Shown here: piece after piece, positions 47,159 to 56,042 of the stretch
How the letters are laid out: each line of letters starts with the position of its first letter
How positions within the stretch are numbered: position 1 is the first letter of the stretch
Source: Colwellia sp.
Lineage (GTDB): Bacteria; Pseudomonadota; Gammaproteobacteria; Enterobacterales; Alteromonadaceae
Assembly: GCF_013214175.1 (NCBI RefSeq)
Contig: NZ_JABSPA010000003.1
Span: 558,001 to 622,000, forward strand
DNA: 64,000 bases
Direction of reading: 5' to 3'
The notes under the pieces: generated by a model
The model's database searches: none
What the model saw: only the letters and a program-made list of their open reading frames with translations
Told to the model about the DNA's origin: nothing
Program-made: the position numbers and the translations under genes

Positions 47159-48376
47159 GTGCTTAAACGTCAACTTTGTATTTTAGGTTCAACGGGCTCT
47201 ATTGGTAGCAGTACCTTAGATGTGGTACGTCTTCACCCGGATAAGTTTCAAGTGATCAGTTTAGCTGCTCACGCTAGCGTTGAGGTGATATTTGAGCAAT
47301 GCCTTGAATTCAAACCACAGCAAGTGGTGCTAGTTTCAAGTGATCATGCCAAGCAATTAGCTGAAAAGCTTAAGGGCGCTAATCTTAGCGATATTACTGT
47401 GTTGTCAGGCAAGCAAGCCTTAATTGAACTTGCTCAATGTAAATCTACTGATACGGTAATGGCGGCTATTGTTGGCGCTGCAGGTCTATTACCTACGCTT
47501 GCGGCGGTAAATGCAGGCAAACGGGTCTTGCTGGCAAATAAAGAAGCTTTAGTTACTTCAGGCGCTATTTTTATGGCGGCGGTAAAAGCTTCGGGTGCTG
47601 AATTGCTACCCATTGATAGTGAACACAATGCTATCTTTCAATGTTTACCCGCTCAGCAGCAAGCTAATCTTGGTGAATGCCAACTCTTAGCCAACGGTAT
47701 CAGTAAGATACTGTTAACTGGCTCTGGTGGTCCTTTTAGAACAAGAGCTATCGATACATTAGCAACGGTAACTCCACAAGAAGCTTGTAATCATCCAAAC
47801 TGGGATATGGGCCGAAAAATATCAGTCGACTCTGCCACTATGATGAATAAAGGTCTTGAATTCATTGAAGCTAAGTGGCTTTTTAATATCGAGGCTGAAG
47901 ATATTCAAGTGGTCTTGCATCCACAAAGTACCATACATTCAATGGTGCAATACAAAGACGGCTCAGTTATTGCTCAAATGGGTAATCCTGATATGCGTAC
48001 GCCAATTGCTCATGCGTTGAATTTTCCTGAGCGAATAGAGTCGGGCGTTGCGCCTTTGGACTTTTTTAATACCGCCTCTTTTGAATTCCAACCGGTCGAT
48101 TTTGCTCGATACCCAAATTTAAAATTGGCTATCGATGCTTGTAAACAAGGGCAAGCTGCTTGTACTGCGCTTAATGCCGCCAATGAAATTGCCGTCGCTG
48201 CTTTTTTAGACGAAAAAATAAAATTTACCGATATATTTAAAATAAATGAAACTTCTGTGAAAAAATTTGTCTCACAACAGGTGGATAATATAAATGAGGT
48301 GATTGCCCTTGATAAGCAAGTGCGCATTTTTACACAAACATTACTGGCTGATTTTAATACCAGTAAATGTCTGTAA
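47159..48376 (+). CDS. dxr: 1-deoxy-D-xylulose 5-phosphate reductoisomerase
   Basis: Dxr converts deoxyxylulose phosphate to methylerythritol phosphate, the committed step of the non-mevalonate isoprenoid pathway. The NADPH site [15 protein letters not shown] is at the N-terminus; [25 protein letters not shown] and [21 protein letters not shown] form the substrate and metal site. The 405-residue length is close to normal. The start is GTG at 47159 behind GTGAGG. Confidence 0.96.
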   Translation: MLKRQLCILGSTGSIGSSTLDVVRLHPDKFQVISLAAHASVEVIFEQCLEFKPQQVVLVSSDHAKQLAEKLKGANLSDITVLSGKQALIELAQCKSTDTVMAAIVGAAGLLPTLAAVNAGKRVLLANKEALVTSGAIFMAAVKASGAELLPIDSEHNAIFQCLPAQQQANLGECQLLANGISKILLTGSGGPFRTRAIDTLATVTPQEACNHPNWDMGRKISVDSATMMNKGLEFIEAKWLFNIEAEDIQVVLHPQSTIHSMVQYKDGSVIAQMGNPDMRTPIAHALNFPERIESGVAPLDFFNTASFEFQPVDFARYPNLKLAIDACKQGQAACTALNAANEIAVAAFLDEKIKFTDIFKINETSVKKFVSQQVDNINEVIALDKQVRIFTQTLLADFNTSKCL

Positions 48377-48397
48377 TGCAAAAGGGTAATAAGTAAC

Positions 48398-49756
48398 ATG
48401 TTTGATTTTTTGTGGAACCTAGCATCATTTGTTGTCGCGTTGGGCATCTTAGTGACAGTGCACGAATATGGTCATTTTTGGGTAGCTAGAAAAAACGGCG
48501 TTAAAGTTGAGTGTTTTTCTGTTGGCTTTGGCCGGGCAATCTGGCGCAAAACAGCTAAAGATGGCACTGAATATGTTTTGGCCATGATACCACTTGGTGG
48601 TTATGTCAAAATGCTCGATGAACGTGTTGATGATGTTCAGCCTGAAGATAAAGATAAAACTTTCAATAGCAAAAACGTCTATCAACGCATAGCCATTGTC
48701 GCGGCAGGGCCCTTAGCTAACTTTATCTTTGCTTTATTTGCTTTCTACCTTATGTTCTTAATTGGCGTGCCCGGGGTAAAACCTGTGATTGGTGATATAG
48801 CGCCAAGCTCAATTGCTGGTAAAGCTAAACTAAGCAATAACAGCGAAATTGTTAGTGTTGCCGGTAATATTACTCGAGATTGGCAGGAAGTTAATCTGGC
48901 GCTTATTGGAGAAATTGGCAATGACAAAATCACCATAAAAACCAAACAAGCAGATAGCCAATATATTTCTAGCTTTATTTTAGATACCCGAAACTGGCAG
49001 TTTTCACCGGATAAAACCTCAGCGCTTACCAGTTTAGGTATTACCCCTTTTCGGCCTAATGTGCATAATGAATTGTCCGCGGTAGCAGAAGACAGTCCGG
49101 CAGCATTAGCAGGGTTATTAGTGGGTGATACGCTTATTTCAGTGGCTAATGTTAAGACGAGTGACTGGCAAAGTTTCGCTAAGGAAATAAAACAATTTCC
49201 GGGAGAAGAAGTCTTAATTACCGTCAAAAGAAATGGTGAGCTACTGACCTTAGCTGTGACGCCAAAAAGTGTCGAGCAAGCGGGGAAAGTTGTTGGCTAT
49301 ATAGGCGTAGCTCCTAAAGTAGATGCCTGGCCTGAGTCACTATTAATTGAATTAAGGTATGGCCCTATTGAGGCGATAAAGGAAAGTGCACAACGAACTT
49401 GGAATTTAACCACCTTAACATTTAGCATGATAGGTAAGTTAATCACCGGTGATGTATCAGTTAAGAATTTAAGTGGTCCCATTGGTATTGCTCAAGGAGC
49501 AGGTAGCAGTGCTAGTCATGGTTTTGTTTATTTTCTAGGCTTTTTAGCGCTAATTAGTATTAATTTAGGAATAATTAACCTTTTACCACTACCAGTACTT
49601 GATGGCGGACACTTACTCTATTATGTTATAGAGCTTTTTACCGGGAAAGAAGTGCCTGAGAAGATTCAAGAAGCTGGATTTAAATTCGGTGCCTTAGCGT
49701 TATTGATGTTAATGGCCATTGGTTTATTCAATGATTTCAGTCGGGTGCTAGGTTAA
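48398..49756 (+). CDS. rseP: Site-2 intramembrane protease RseP
   Basis: RseP cuts the anti-sigma factor RseA in the membrane and so releases sigma-E during envelope stress; it also clears signal peptides. The zinc motif HEYGH is at residues 22-26, two PDZ domains fill the periplasmic middle, and the second metal site is in LPLPVLDGGHLLYY. The 452-residue length is normal. The C-terminus IGLFNDFSRVLG is complete, but its coding sequence is repeated twice more after the stop codon. Confidence 0.96.
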   Translation: MFDFLWNLASFVVALGILVTVHEYGHFWVARKNGVKVECFSVGFGRAIWRKTAKDGTEYVLAMIPLGGYVKMLDERVDDVQPEDKDKTFNSKNVYQRIAIVAAGPLANFIFALFAFYLMFLIGVPGVKPVIGDIAPSSIAGKAKLSNNSEIVSVAGNITRDWQEVNLALIGEIGNDKITIKTKQADSQYISSFILDTRNWQFSPDKTSALTSLGITPFRPNVHNELSAVAEDSPAALAGLLVGDTLISVANVKTSDWQSFAKEIKQFPGEEVLITVKRNGELLTLAVTPKSVEQAGKVVGYIGVAPKVDAWPESLLIELRYGPIEAIKESAQRTWNLTTLTFSMIGKLITGDVSVKNLSGPIGIAQGAGSSASHGFVYFLGFLALISINLGIINLLPLPVLDGGHLLYYVIELFTGKEVPEKIQEAGFKFGALALLMLMAIGLFNDFSRVLG

Positions 49757-49968
49757 CTAAGCAGACTGTGAATTTGGCGCCTAAGCGTTATTGATGACTA
49801 TTTGTTATTAAAAAGTGCTATTGGCTTATTCAATGATTTCAGCCGGGTGCTAGGTTAACTAAGTAGACTGTGAATTTGGCGCCTAAGCGTTATTGATGAC
49901 TATTTGTTATTAAAAAGTGCCATTGGCTTATTCGATGATTTTAGTCGGGTTTTAGGGTAACGTAAGCA
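49683..49968 (+). repeat. Tandem copies of the rseP 3' end
   Basis: The last 74 bases of rseP plus about 14 bases downstream (49683-49770) are followed by two further copies (49771-49872 and 49873 to about 49968) with a period of exactly 102 bases. The extra copies share a 14-base net insertion after the TTATTGATG word and have TAA in place of TTA in GCC-TTA. Each still spells out IGLF(N/D)DFSRVLG and a stop. Most changes in that segment are synonymous. Confidence 0.9.
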
Positions 49969-50195
49969 AGAGCAACACTTATTCCTGCTAGCTGTGATAT
50001 TGTTACCGCCTTTACAGGGAAAGTTGAGGGCAATACGGGAGAAGGTTTAATAGACCAACTTCAAGATATGTGTCTTAGAGAATATGCAAAGATGGATTGT
50101 TTATTTACGATTTTAGTTGAGAGTTAGCGCAATAGTAATGTTTTGAGTGTGTAGCTAATAGTTTTTATAAAAAGAAGTAACGAAGTTTATAATTT
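49969..50195. other. rseP-bamA gap with a start-less coding-like frame
   Basis: After the rseP repeats, a frame at 49966-50127 runs for about 53 codons without an ATG at its head (it reads IPASCDIVTAFTGKVEGNT and ends FTILVES). I do not recognise it. It could be a gene fragment left by recombination or a chance open frame. The rest of the gap shows no terminator and no clear promoter. Confidence 0.35.
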
Positions 50196-52736
50196 ATGAT
50201 CATGAAAAAAATTGCCTTTGCCCTCCTGTTAGGTGCACTAGGAACATCGACACAAAATGCTCAAGCCGGAACCGGATTTCAAGTTAAAGATATTGACGTT
50301 AAAGGTCTGCAGCATGACGCCCTAAGTACATCGGCACCAAGCGCCCAAGCTGCACTAAGCTTTCAAGTTGAAGATATCGAAGTTAAGGGCTTGCAGCGAG
50401 TTGCTTTAGGTGCTGCATTAACTCATATTCCTTTTAATGTTGGTGATAATCTTAATGAATTTAGAATATCACAATCAATTAAGTCACTTTATCAGTCGGG
50501 TCACTTTAATGATATCCGTGTTTACCGTGATGGCAACCGCTTGGTCTATCGGGTAAAAGAGCGAGAAACTATCAGTGATATAATCTTTGACGGTAATAGC
50601 GACCTTAAAGATGAGCAGTTAACCGAAAGCCTTGATGGTAGTAATATTCGTGTTGGTGAAACCCTTGACCGTACTGTCATTTCAGGCATCGAAATGGGCT
50701 TAGAAAACTTTTACCACAGTGTCGGTAAATATAATGCCAAAGTTACCGCTAAAATCACCCACTTACCGAGAAATCGAGTTAACTTAGAATTTACTTTTGT
50801 TGAAGGCGACTCCGCTTCCATTAAGCAAATTAACATTGTCGGTAATGAAGTTTTTTCTGATGCAGAAATATTAGATAAAATAGAGTTGACCTTTGATTCG
50901 CCATGGTGGAACTTTATGGCGCAAGATAGGTACCAGAAACAAGCGCTGCAAGGAGATATGGAAACAATTAATAGCTATTATCTTAACCGCGGCTATTTAC
51001 GTTTTAAAGTAGATTCCACTCAAGTATCAATGACCCCAGATAAAAAGGCGGTTTATATCGCGCTAAATGTCAGCGAAGGGCAGACTTATACTATTAGTGA
51101 AGTTGACTTTATTGGTGATATGGCTGGTTTTGAAAATACTATCCGTGCCATAAACCCTCTGCAAGCAGATGAATTGTATAATGGCGCAGAAGTCACTTAC
51201 ACCGAAGAGGTTATTAGTAAGTTCTTAGGACGTTACGGTTATGCTTACCCTAAAGTAAGAACCATTCCTGAGGTTGATGATGAAACTCATACCGTTAAAT
51301 TATCTATATCCATTGACCCAGGTAAACGTGTTTATGTTAATCGTATTAACTTTACCGGCAACCATGTAACTGCTGATAATGTTTTGCGCCGTGAAATGCG
51401 TCAAATGGAAGGGGCTTGGTTATCTAATGGCGTGGTAGAGTCATCAAAATCTTGGTTGATGCGTCTGCCTTACATGGAAACTGTTGAGTTTGAAACTAAA
51501 CAAATTCAAGGCGAAGACGACTTAGTTGATATTGACTTTACCGTAAAAGAGCAACCATCAGGGTCTTTTAATGCGGGTATTGGTTATGGTTCAGAAACCA
51601 AATTAAGCTTAAACGCTGGCGTTCAGCAAAATAACTTCTTAGGTACGGGTAACCAGCTTGGTTTTAATGTTGCCAAAAATTATTATCAACAAAGTGCCAC
51701 CATTTCTTATACCGACCCGTATTTTACTGTCGATGCCATTTCTCTTGGCGGACAAGTTTACTATAGCGAATACGATGCCGGTAATGCCAATATGGTTGAT
51801 TATAAAAATAAAACCTTTGGCGCGGGTCTAAATTGGGGCTTCCCAGTTAATGAATACTTACGATTAAACTTTGGTGTCGGTTGGAAGTTTAACCAAATAT
51901 CACAATTGCAAGCCTATGATCAAATTCAAGACTTCTATGATATTTATGCTGATCCTAATGATCCCGATGGTCAGTTAACTTTTAGAACATTAGATTTAAA
52001 TGCTGGTTTATCTCGTAGCACTTTAAACCGTGGTACCTTCCCAACGGCAGGTTCATCACAAAGATTGAATGCAAAAATGACCTCACCAAAGTCTGATTTA
52101 CAGTATTTCAAACTAAATTATGATGCCAAGTTTTATTTCCCATTAACCCGTAATCAAAAATGGTCGGTGTTAACTCGCATCCAGTTAGGCTACGCTAACG
52201 GCTATGGGGAAGTTGATGGTAACGATCAACTGCTACCTTTTTGGGAGAACTTTAGTGCTGGTGGTGCAGATACCTTACGTGGTTTCGAAAACAATACCAT
52301 TGGTCCACGAGCAATATATCGTACGCCACAATCAATTCCAGGTGGCTGTTGTTTAGGTCCAGATAATGACTCTATTTATGTTAGCCCAAGCTCTGTTGGT
52401 GGTAATGCCATGGCAATTGCGGGTATAGAGTTGATAGTGCCAACACCATTTTTAGATGAAAGTTATGGCAATAGTGTCCGTACTAGTATTTTTTGGGATG
52501 CAGGTAGTGTTTGGGATACCGAGTTTAATGTCGCAGATTACGAAGATCTAGCACAGAATGAACAAGATAAGATTGTTGATTTTTCTGATCCATCACGTTT
52601 TCGTAGTTCAGCGGGTATTTCTATCCAATGGCTTTCGCCCATGGGACCAATGATATTTAGCTTTGCTAAATCCGTTAGGGAAGAAGAAGGTGACGATACT
52701 TCATTCTTTAGCTTTAATATTGGTAAAACGTTCTAA
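50196..52736 (+). CDS. bamA: Outer-membrane protein assembly factor BamA
   Basis: BamA inserts beta-barrel proteins into the outer membrane. A signal peptide ends at AQA (residue 24), five POTRA domains follow, and the barrel closes with FFSFNIGKTF. The 846-residue length exceeds the enteric 810, partly because residues 14-41 and 42-69 are an in-frame duplication: FQVKDIDVKGLQHDAL is repeated as FQVEDIEVKGLQRVAL, the second copy being the one that continues into POTRA1. The duplication also copies the signal-peptidase-like AQA. The start may be ATG 50196 or 50202. Confidence 0.95.
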   Translation: MIMKKIAFALLLGALGTSTQNAQAGTGFQVKDIDVKGLQHDALSTSAPSAQAALSFQVEDIEVKGLQRVALGAALTHIPFNVGDNLNEFRISQSIKSLYQSGHFNDIRVYRDGNRLVYRVKERETISDIIFDGNSDLKDEQLTESLDGSNIRVGETLDRTVISGIEMGLENFYHSVGKYNAKVTAKITHLPRNRVNLEFTFVEGDSASIKQINIVGNEVFSDAEILDKIELTFDSPWWNFMAQDRYQKQALQGDMETINSYYLNRGYLRFKVDSTQVSMTPDKKAVYIALNVSEGQTYTISEVDFIGDMAGFENTIRAINPLQADELYNGAEVTYTEEVISKFLGRYGYAYPKVRTIPEVDDETHTVKLSISIDPGKRVYVNRINFTGNHVTADNVLRREMRQMEGAWLSNGVVESSKSWLMRLPYMETVEFETKQIQGEDDLVDIDFTVKEQPSGSFNAGIGYGSETKLSLNAGVQQNNFLGTGNQLGFNVAKNYYQQSATISYTDPYFTVDAISLGGQVYYSEYDAGNANMVDYKNKTFGAGLNWGFPVNEYLRLNFGVGWKFNQISQLQAYDQIQDFYDIYADPNDPDGQLTFRTLDLNAGLSRSTLNRGTFPTAGSSQRLNAKMTSPKSDLQYFKLNYDAKFYFPLTRNQKWSVLTRIQLGYANGYGEVDGNDQLLPFWENFSAGGADTLRGFENNTIGPRAIYRTPQSIPGGCCLGPDNDSIYVSPSSVGGNAMAIAGIELIVPTPFLDESYGNSVRTSIFWDAGSVWDTEFNVADYEDLAQNEQDKIVDFSDPSRFRSSAGISIQWLSPMGPMIFSFAKSVREEEGDDTSFFSFNIGKTF
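50235..50402 (+). repeat. 84-base in-frame duplication at the 5' end of bamA
   Basis: Unit 1 (50235-50318) and unit 2 (50319-50402) are aligned codon for codon over 28 codons. The words ACATCG recur at 50244 and 50328, and TTTCAAGTT at 50277 and 50361. Many third-position differences separate the copies, so they are not a fresh duplication. Confidence 0.88.
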
Positions 52737-52853
52737 ATCACTTTAAACAATAGATTTTAGTTACGTTAAATGAATTAATCTTGCTATATTATCCGACTGG
52801 AAAATTGTCATTGTTAATGGCAAGAAACAAATAATAAATAAAGGGGAACAACG

Positions 52854-53372
52854 TTGAATAAAGTTATAAAAACCATGGTTATGGGCGTAGCTGCGTCAGG
52901 TATGTTATTAGCAAGTTCAGCAATGGCTGCTGATCAAAAGATTGCCGTAGTAAATTTTCAAGAAATTATGGGTAAAATTCCACAAACAGCGGCTTTAATG
53001 CAAAGTTTAGAAGCCGAGTTTAAAGATGAAAAATCTATCATCACTCAACTTGAAAAAGATATTAAATATTATCAAGAAAAACTTAAACGTGATGGCTCAT
53101 TAATGAGTGTTAAAGAAAAAGAAGAATTGGATACTAAAATCAAGTCTTTATTTCAAGAGTACCAAGTAAAAGGCAAAGCACTACAGCAAAAAGCGACTCA
53201 ACGTCAAAACCAAGAGACTAATAAAATCATCGCTTTAGTTCGTCAAGCTGTTGATAATATTGCGGCGAAACAAGATTATGATCTAGTACTTTCTCAACAA
53301 GCGGTAGTTTACTCTAAACCGGGTGCTAGCATTACTGATCTTGTGGTAGAGCATGTAAGTAAGCTTAAGTAA
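52854..53372 (+). CDS. skp: Periplasmic chaperone Skp (OmpH family)
   Basis: Skp holds unfolded outer-membrane proteins in the periplasm on their way to BamA. A signal peptide ends near SAMAADQ. The mature protein is helical with the long charged arms expected of the trimeric jellyfish fold (EAEFKDEKSIITQLEKDIKYYQEKLK). The start is TTG at 52854, six bases after AAGGGGA. The 172-residue length is normal. It follows bamA, as in E. coli. Confidence 0.94.
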   Translation: MNKVIKTMVMGVAASGMLLASSAMAADQKIAVVNFQEIMGKIPQTAALMQSLEAEFKDEKSIITQLEKDIKYYQEKLKRDGSLMSVKEKEELDTKIKSLFQEYQVKGKALQQKATQRQNQETNKIIALVRQAVDNIAAKQDYDLVLSQQAVVYSKPGASITDLVVEHVSKLK

Positions 53373-53444
53373 ATTTTAATAGGCTGTTAACACTCATTAT
53401 TAATACGACTGATTGTCTTAATAATTGTAATAAAAGGCAATGAT

Positions 53445-54494
53445 ATGACTTACACCTTAGCTGAAATAGCTATCAAGCTAGATGCTAAACTGGTAGTGCC
53501 AGCAGAGCTAGATGACGCCAAAGCGGCTTCAGCTCAAATAAATGGCTTAGCAACGCTAGCAAATGCAGCTAGCGGGCAGGTGGCTTTTTTATCTAATAGC
53601 AAATACCAGCAACAACTTAGTTCAACCAAGGCGAGCGCAGTAATTGTTACTGCCGATGCTGTTGAGTCTTGTCCTGTCAGTGCCCTAGTGATGGCTAACC
53701 CTTATATGGGTTATGCCATTCTTGCTAATTTACTTAACAGCACGCCAAAAGTTGCTTGTGGTATCCATGCAAGTGCCGTTATTGCTGATGATGTTGTTAT
53801 CGGTAAAAATGTCAGTGTTGGTGCTAATGCCGTGATTGAATCTGGCGCTCAATTAGCTGATGACGTCAGCATTGGTGCTGGCTGCTTTATTGGTCAAGGA
53901 GTGAAAATTGGCGAAGCGACTACGCTTTGGGCAAATATTACTGTTTACCATCAAGTTCAAATTGGTCACCATTGTTTAATTCAGGCTAATACCGTTATTG
54001 GCTCTGATGGATTTGGTTATGCGCCAGTGAAAGGCCCATACAAATGGCATAAAATCCCCCAGTTGGGTAGTGTAATTATTGGTAATCACGTCGAAATTGG
54101 TGCCAGTACTACCATTGACCGTGGTGCATTGGACAATACCGAAATACGCGATGGGGTGATTTTAGATAATCAAATACAAATTGCCCATAACGTTATCATT
54201 GGTGAAAACACCGCGATGGCGGCTTGTAGTGTCATTGCCGGTAGTACAGTAATGGGTAAGAATTGTACCATTGCTGGTTTGGTTGGCGTAAATGGCCATA
54301 TCAATATTGCTGATAATTGTGTTTTTACCGGTATGGCTATGGTAACCAAAGATATCCCTCACGCAGGTGTTTATTCTTCTGGTATGCCAGTAGCGCCAAA
54401 TAAAGAATGGAATAAAACCAATGCTAGGGTTCGGCGACTAGATAGCTTATCTAAACGAGTGAAAGAGTTAGAAAAATTACTCGCGAATAACTAG
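53445..54494 (+). CDS. lpxD: UDP-3-O-acylglucosamine N-acyltransferase
   Basis: LpxD adds the second hydroxyacyl chain in lipid A synthesis, using acyl-ACP. An N-terminal uridine-binding domain (1-105) is followed by hexapeptide repeats of the left-handed beta helix (VVIGKNVSVGANAVIESG onward), the GSDGFGYAP loop, and a C-terminal helix. The catalytic His lies in QIQIAHNVIIGENT. The 349-residue length is normal. Confidence 0.96.
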   Translation: MTYTLAEIAIKLDAKLVVPAELDDAKAASAQINGLATLANAASGQVAFLSNSKYQQQLSSTKASAVIVTADAVESCPVSALVMANPYMGYAILANLLNSTPKVACGIHASAVIADDVVIGKNVSVGANAVIESGAQLADDVSIGAGCFIGQGVKIGEATTLWANITVYHQVQIGHHCLIQANTVIGSDGFGYAPVKGPYKWHKIPQLGSVIIGNHVEIGASTTIDRGALDNTEIRDGVILDNQIQIAHNVIIGENTAMAACSVIAGSTVMGKNCTIAGLVGVNGHINIADNCVFTGMAMVTKDIPHAGVYSSGMPVAPNKEWNKTNARVRRLDSLSKRVKELEKLLANN

Positions 54495-54621
54495 CTATTA
54501 CCCCCGCCAATGCGTAAAATACGGCAAAGTCTCTTCCATCACTCAAGATGATGCGGACGTATATATAGTAAGCGATTAGTTCTCTATTAACTAATCGCGC
54601 TAGCCAACAAGGAATATTCAT

Positions 54622-55074
54622 TTGGAAACTGTAAAAAAACCAATCGATCTTAACGAAATAAAAACATTGATACCGCACAGATACCCAATGTTATTAGTTG
54701 ATAAAGTTATAGATCATGAACCAGGGAAAACATTACATGCTATTAAAAATGTAACGATAAACGAACCTGTTTTTACTGGCCATTTTCCTGAGTTAGCAAT
54801 ATTCCCTGGTGTTTTAATTTTAGAAGCCTTAGCACAGGCAACGGGTATACTAGGCTTTAAAAGTACCGAAGGTCGTGAAGATAATGAAATGTACCTCTTT
54901 GCCTCAATAGACAAAGCTAGGTTTAAAAAACCGGTATTACCCGGTGATACCATGCATTTACATGTTGAACTGCTTAAAGAACGTCGAGGCATGTGGAAGT
55001 TTTATGGTGAGGCAAGAGTTGATGGCAAGGTAGTTTGTAGTGCCAATCTTATGTGTGCACGTCGCGCCTTATAA
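54622..55074 (+). CDS. fabZ: (3R)-hydroxyacyl-ACP dehydratase FabZ
   Basis: FabZ dehydrates 3-hydroxyacyl-ACP in fatty-acid elongation and competes with LpxA/LpxD for the same acyl-ACP pool. The hot-dog fold shows [13 protein letters not shown] and the active site [20 protein letters not shown] with the conserved His and Glu. The start is TTG at 54622 behind AAGGAA. The 150-residue length is normal. It lies between lpxD and lpxA, as usual. Confidence 0.96.
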   Translation: METVKKPIDLNEIKTLIPHRYPMLLVDKVIDHEPGKTLHAIKNVTINEPVFTGHFPELAIFPGVLILEALAQATGILGFKSTEGREDNEMYLFASIDKARFKKPVLPGDTMHLHVELLKERRGMWKFYGEARVDGKVVCSANLMCARRAL

Positions 55075-55122
55075 CTTTTATTTAATAACAAACGCTCACT
55101 TATCCAGTAGAAGATTAAACAT

Positions 55123-55893
55123 ATGATTCATCCCCAAGCTATTATTGAGCCAGGCGCAGTGATTGGCGAAAATGTTTCCGTAGGTCCATGGACCTATATC
55201 GCCAGTAATGTTGTTATTGGTGATAACTGTGAAATTAGCTCACATGTGGTTATTAATGGCCCAACACGGTTAGGTAAAGGTAACCGTATTTTTCAATTCG
55301 CCAGTATTGGTGAAGACTGTCAGGATCTTAAGTACGCAGGTGAACCAACAGAGTTAGTTATTGGTGACAATAATACCTTTCGTGAGTCCTGTACTATTCA
55401 CCGTGGCACTATTCAAGATAATAGTATTACTAAAATAGGCAGTAATAATTTATTTATGGCTTATACCCATGTTGCCCACGATTGTATAGTTGGCAGCCAT
55501 TGTATTTTTGCTAATAATGCTTCTATTGCTGGTCATGTTCACGTTGGTGATCATGCCATTATTGGTGGCATGGTAGGAGTACATCAGTTCTGTCGTATTG
55601 GCGCCCATAGCTTTATAGCCGGTAATGCCTTAATACTTAAAGATGTGCCAGCCTATGTTATGGCGTCAGGGCAACCAGCAAAACCTTTTGGTTTAAATAG
55701 TGAAGGGCTAAAGCGTCGTGGCTTTAGTAAAGAAACTATCTTAACCATTAAACGTGCTTATAAGATCATGTACCGCCAAGGTTTTTCCGTTGATGAAGCA
55801 TTAAAGCTAATCAGCGAAATGCCAGCACAATCCCCAGAATTACAATTGTTTTGTGATTCAATCAAAGAATCTAATCGCGGCATCATTCGTTAA
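55123..55893 (+). CDS. lpxA: UDP-N-acetylglucosamine acyltransferase
   Basis: LpxA carries out the first step of lipid A synthesis. It is built of hexapeptide repeats from [23 protein letters not shown] to about residue 190, with the catalytic His in [16 protein letters not shown], then a helical C-terminal domain. The 256-residue length is normal. Its stop codon lies inside the first unit of a 14-base tandem repeat. Confidence 0.96.
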   Translation: MIHPQAIIEPGAVIGENVSVGPWTYIASNVVIGDNCEISSHVVINGPTRLGKGNRIFQFASIGEDCQDLKYAGEPTELVIGDNNTFRESCTIHRGTIQDNSITKIGSNNLFMAYTHVAHDCIVGSHCIFANNASIAGHVHVGDHAIIGGMVGVHQFCRIGAHSFIAGNALILKDVPAYVMASGQPAKPFGLNSEGLKRRGFSKETILTIKRAYKIMYRQGFSVDEALKLISEMPAQSPELQLFCDSIKESNRGIIR

Positions 55894-56040
55894 ACTTAGT
55901 ACATTAAATTTGGTACATTAAATTTAGTACGTTAAACCTAGTACGTTAACCATGTGTCGTTAATACCTGTACTTTGTACAGATACCGTTACTATAGGTAC
56001 CGTTAATATAGGTACCGTTCACTTTAAGTACCTTTAACGC
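55890..56040 (+). repeat. Two tandem repeat arrays between lpxA and lpxB
   Basis: Array 1 (55890-55945) is four copies of a 14-base unit of the type TTAAATTTAGTACA; the first contains the lpxA stop codon. Array 2 (55981-56040) is four degenerate copies of a 15-base unit of the type GGTACCGTTAATATA, reaching almost to the lpxB ATG. An inverted repeat CTGTAC-TTT-GTACAG lies between them. There is no evident terminator or ribosome site for lpxB in this gap. Confidence 0.75.
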
Positions 56041-56042
56041 CT

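Noticed and set aside
55890-56040. CRISPR array between lpxA and lpxB
   Set aside because: The units are 14-15 bases, directly adjacent and degenerate, with no spacers and no cas genes.
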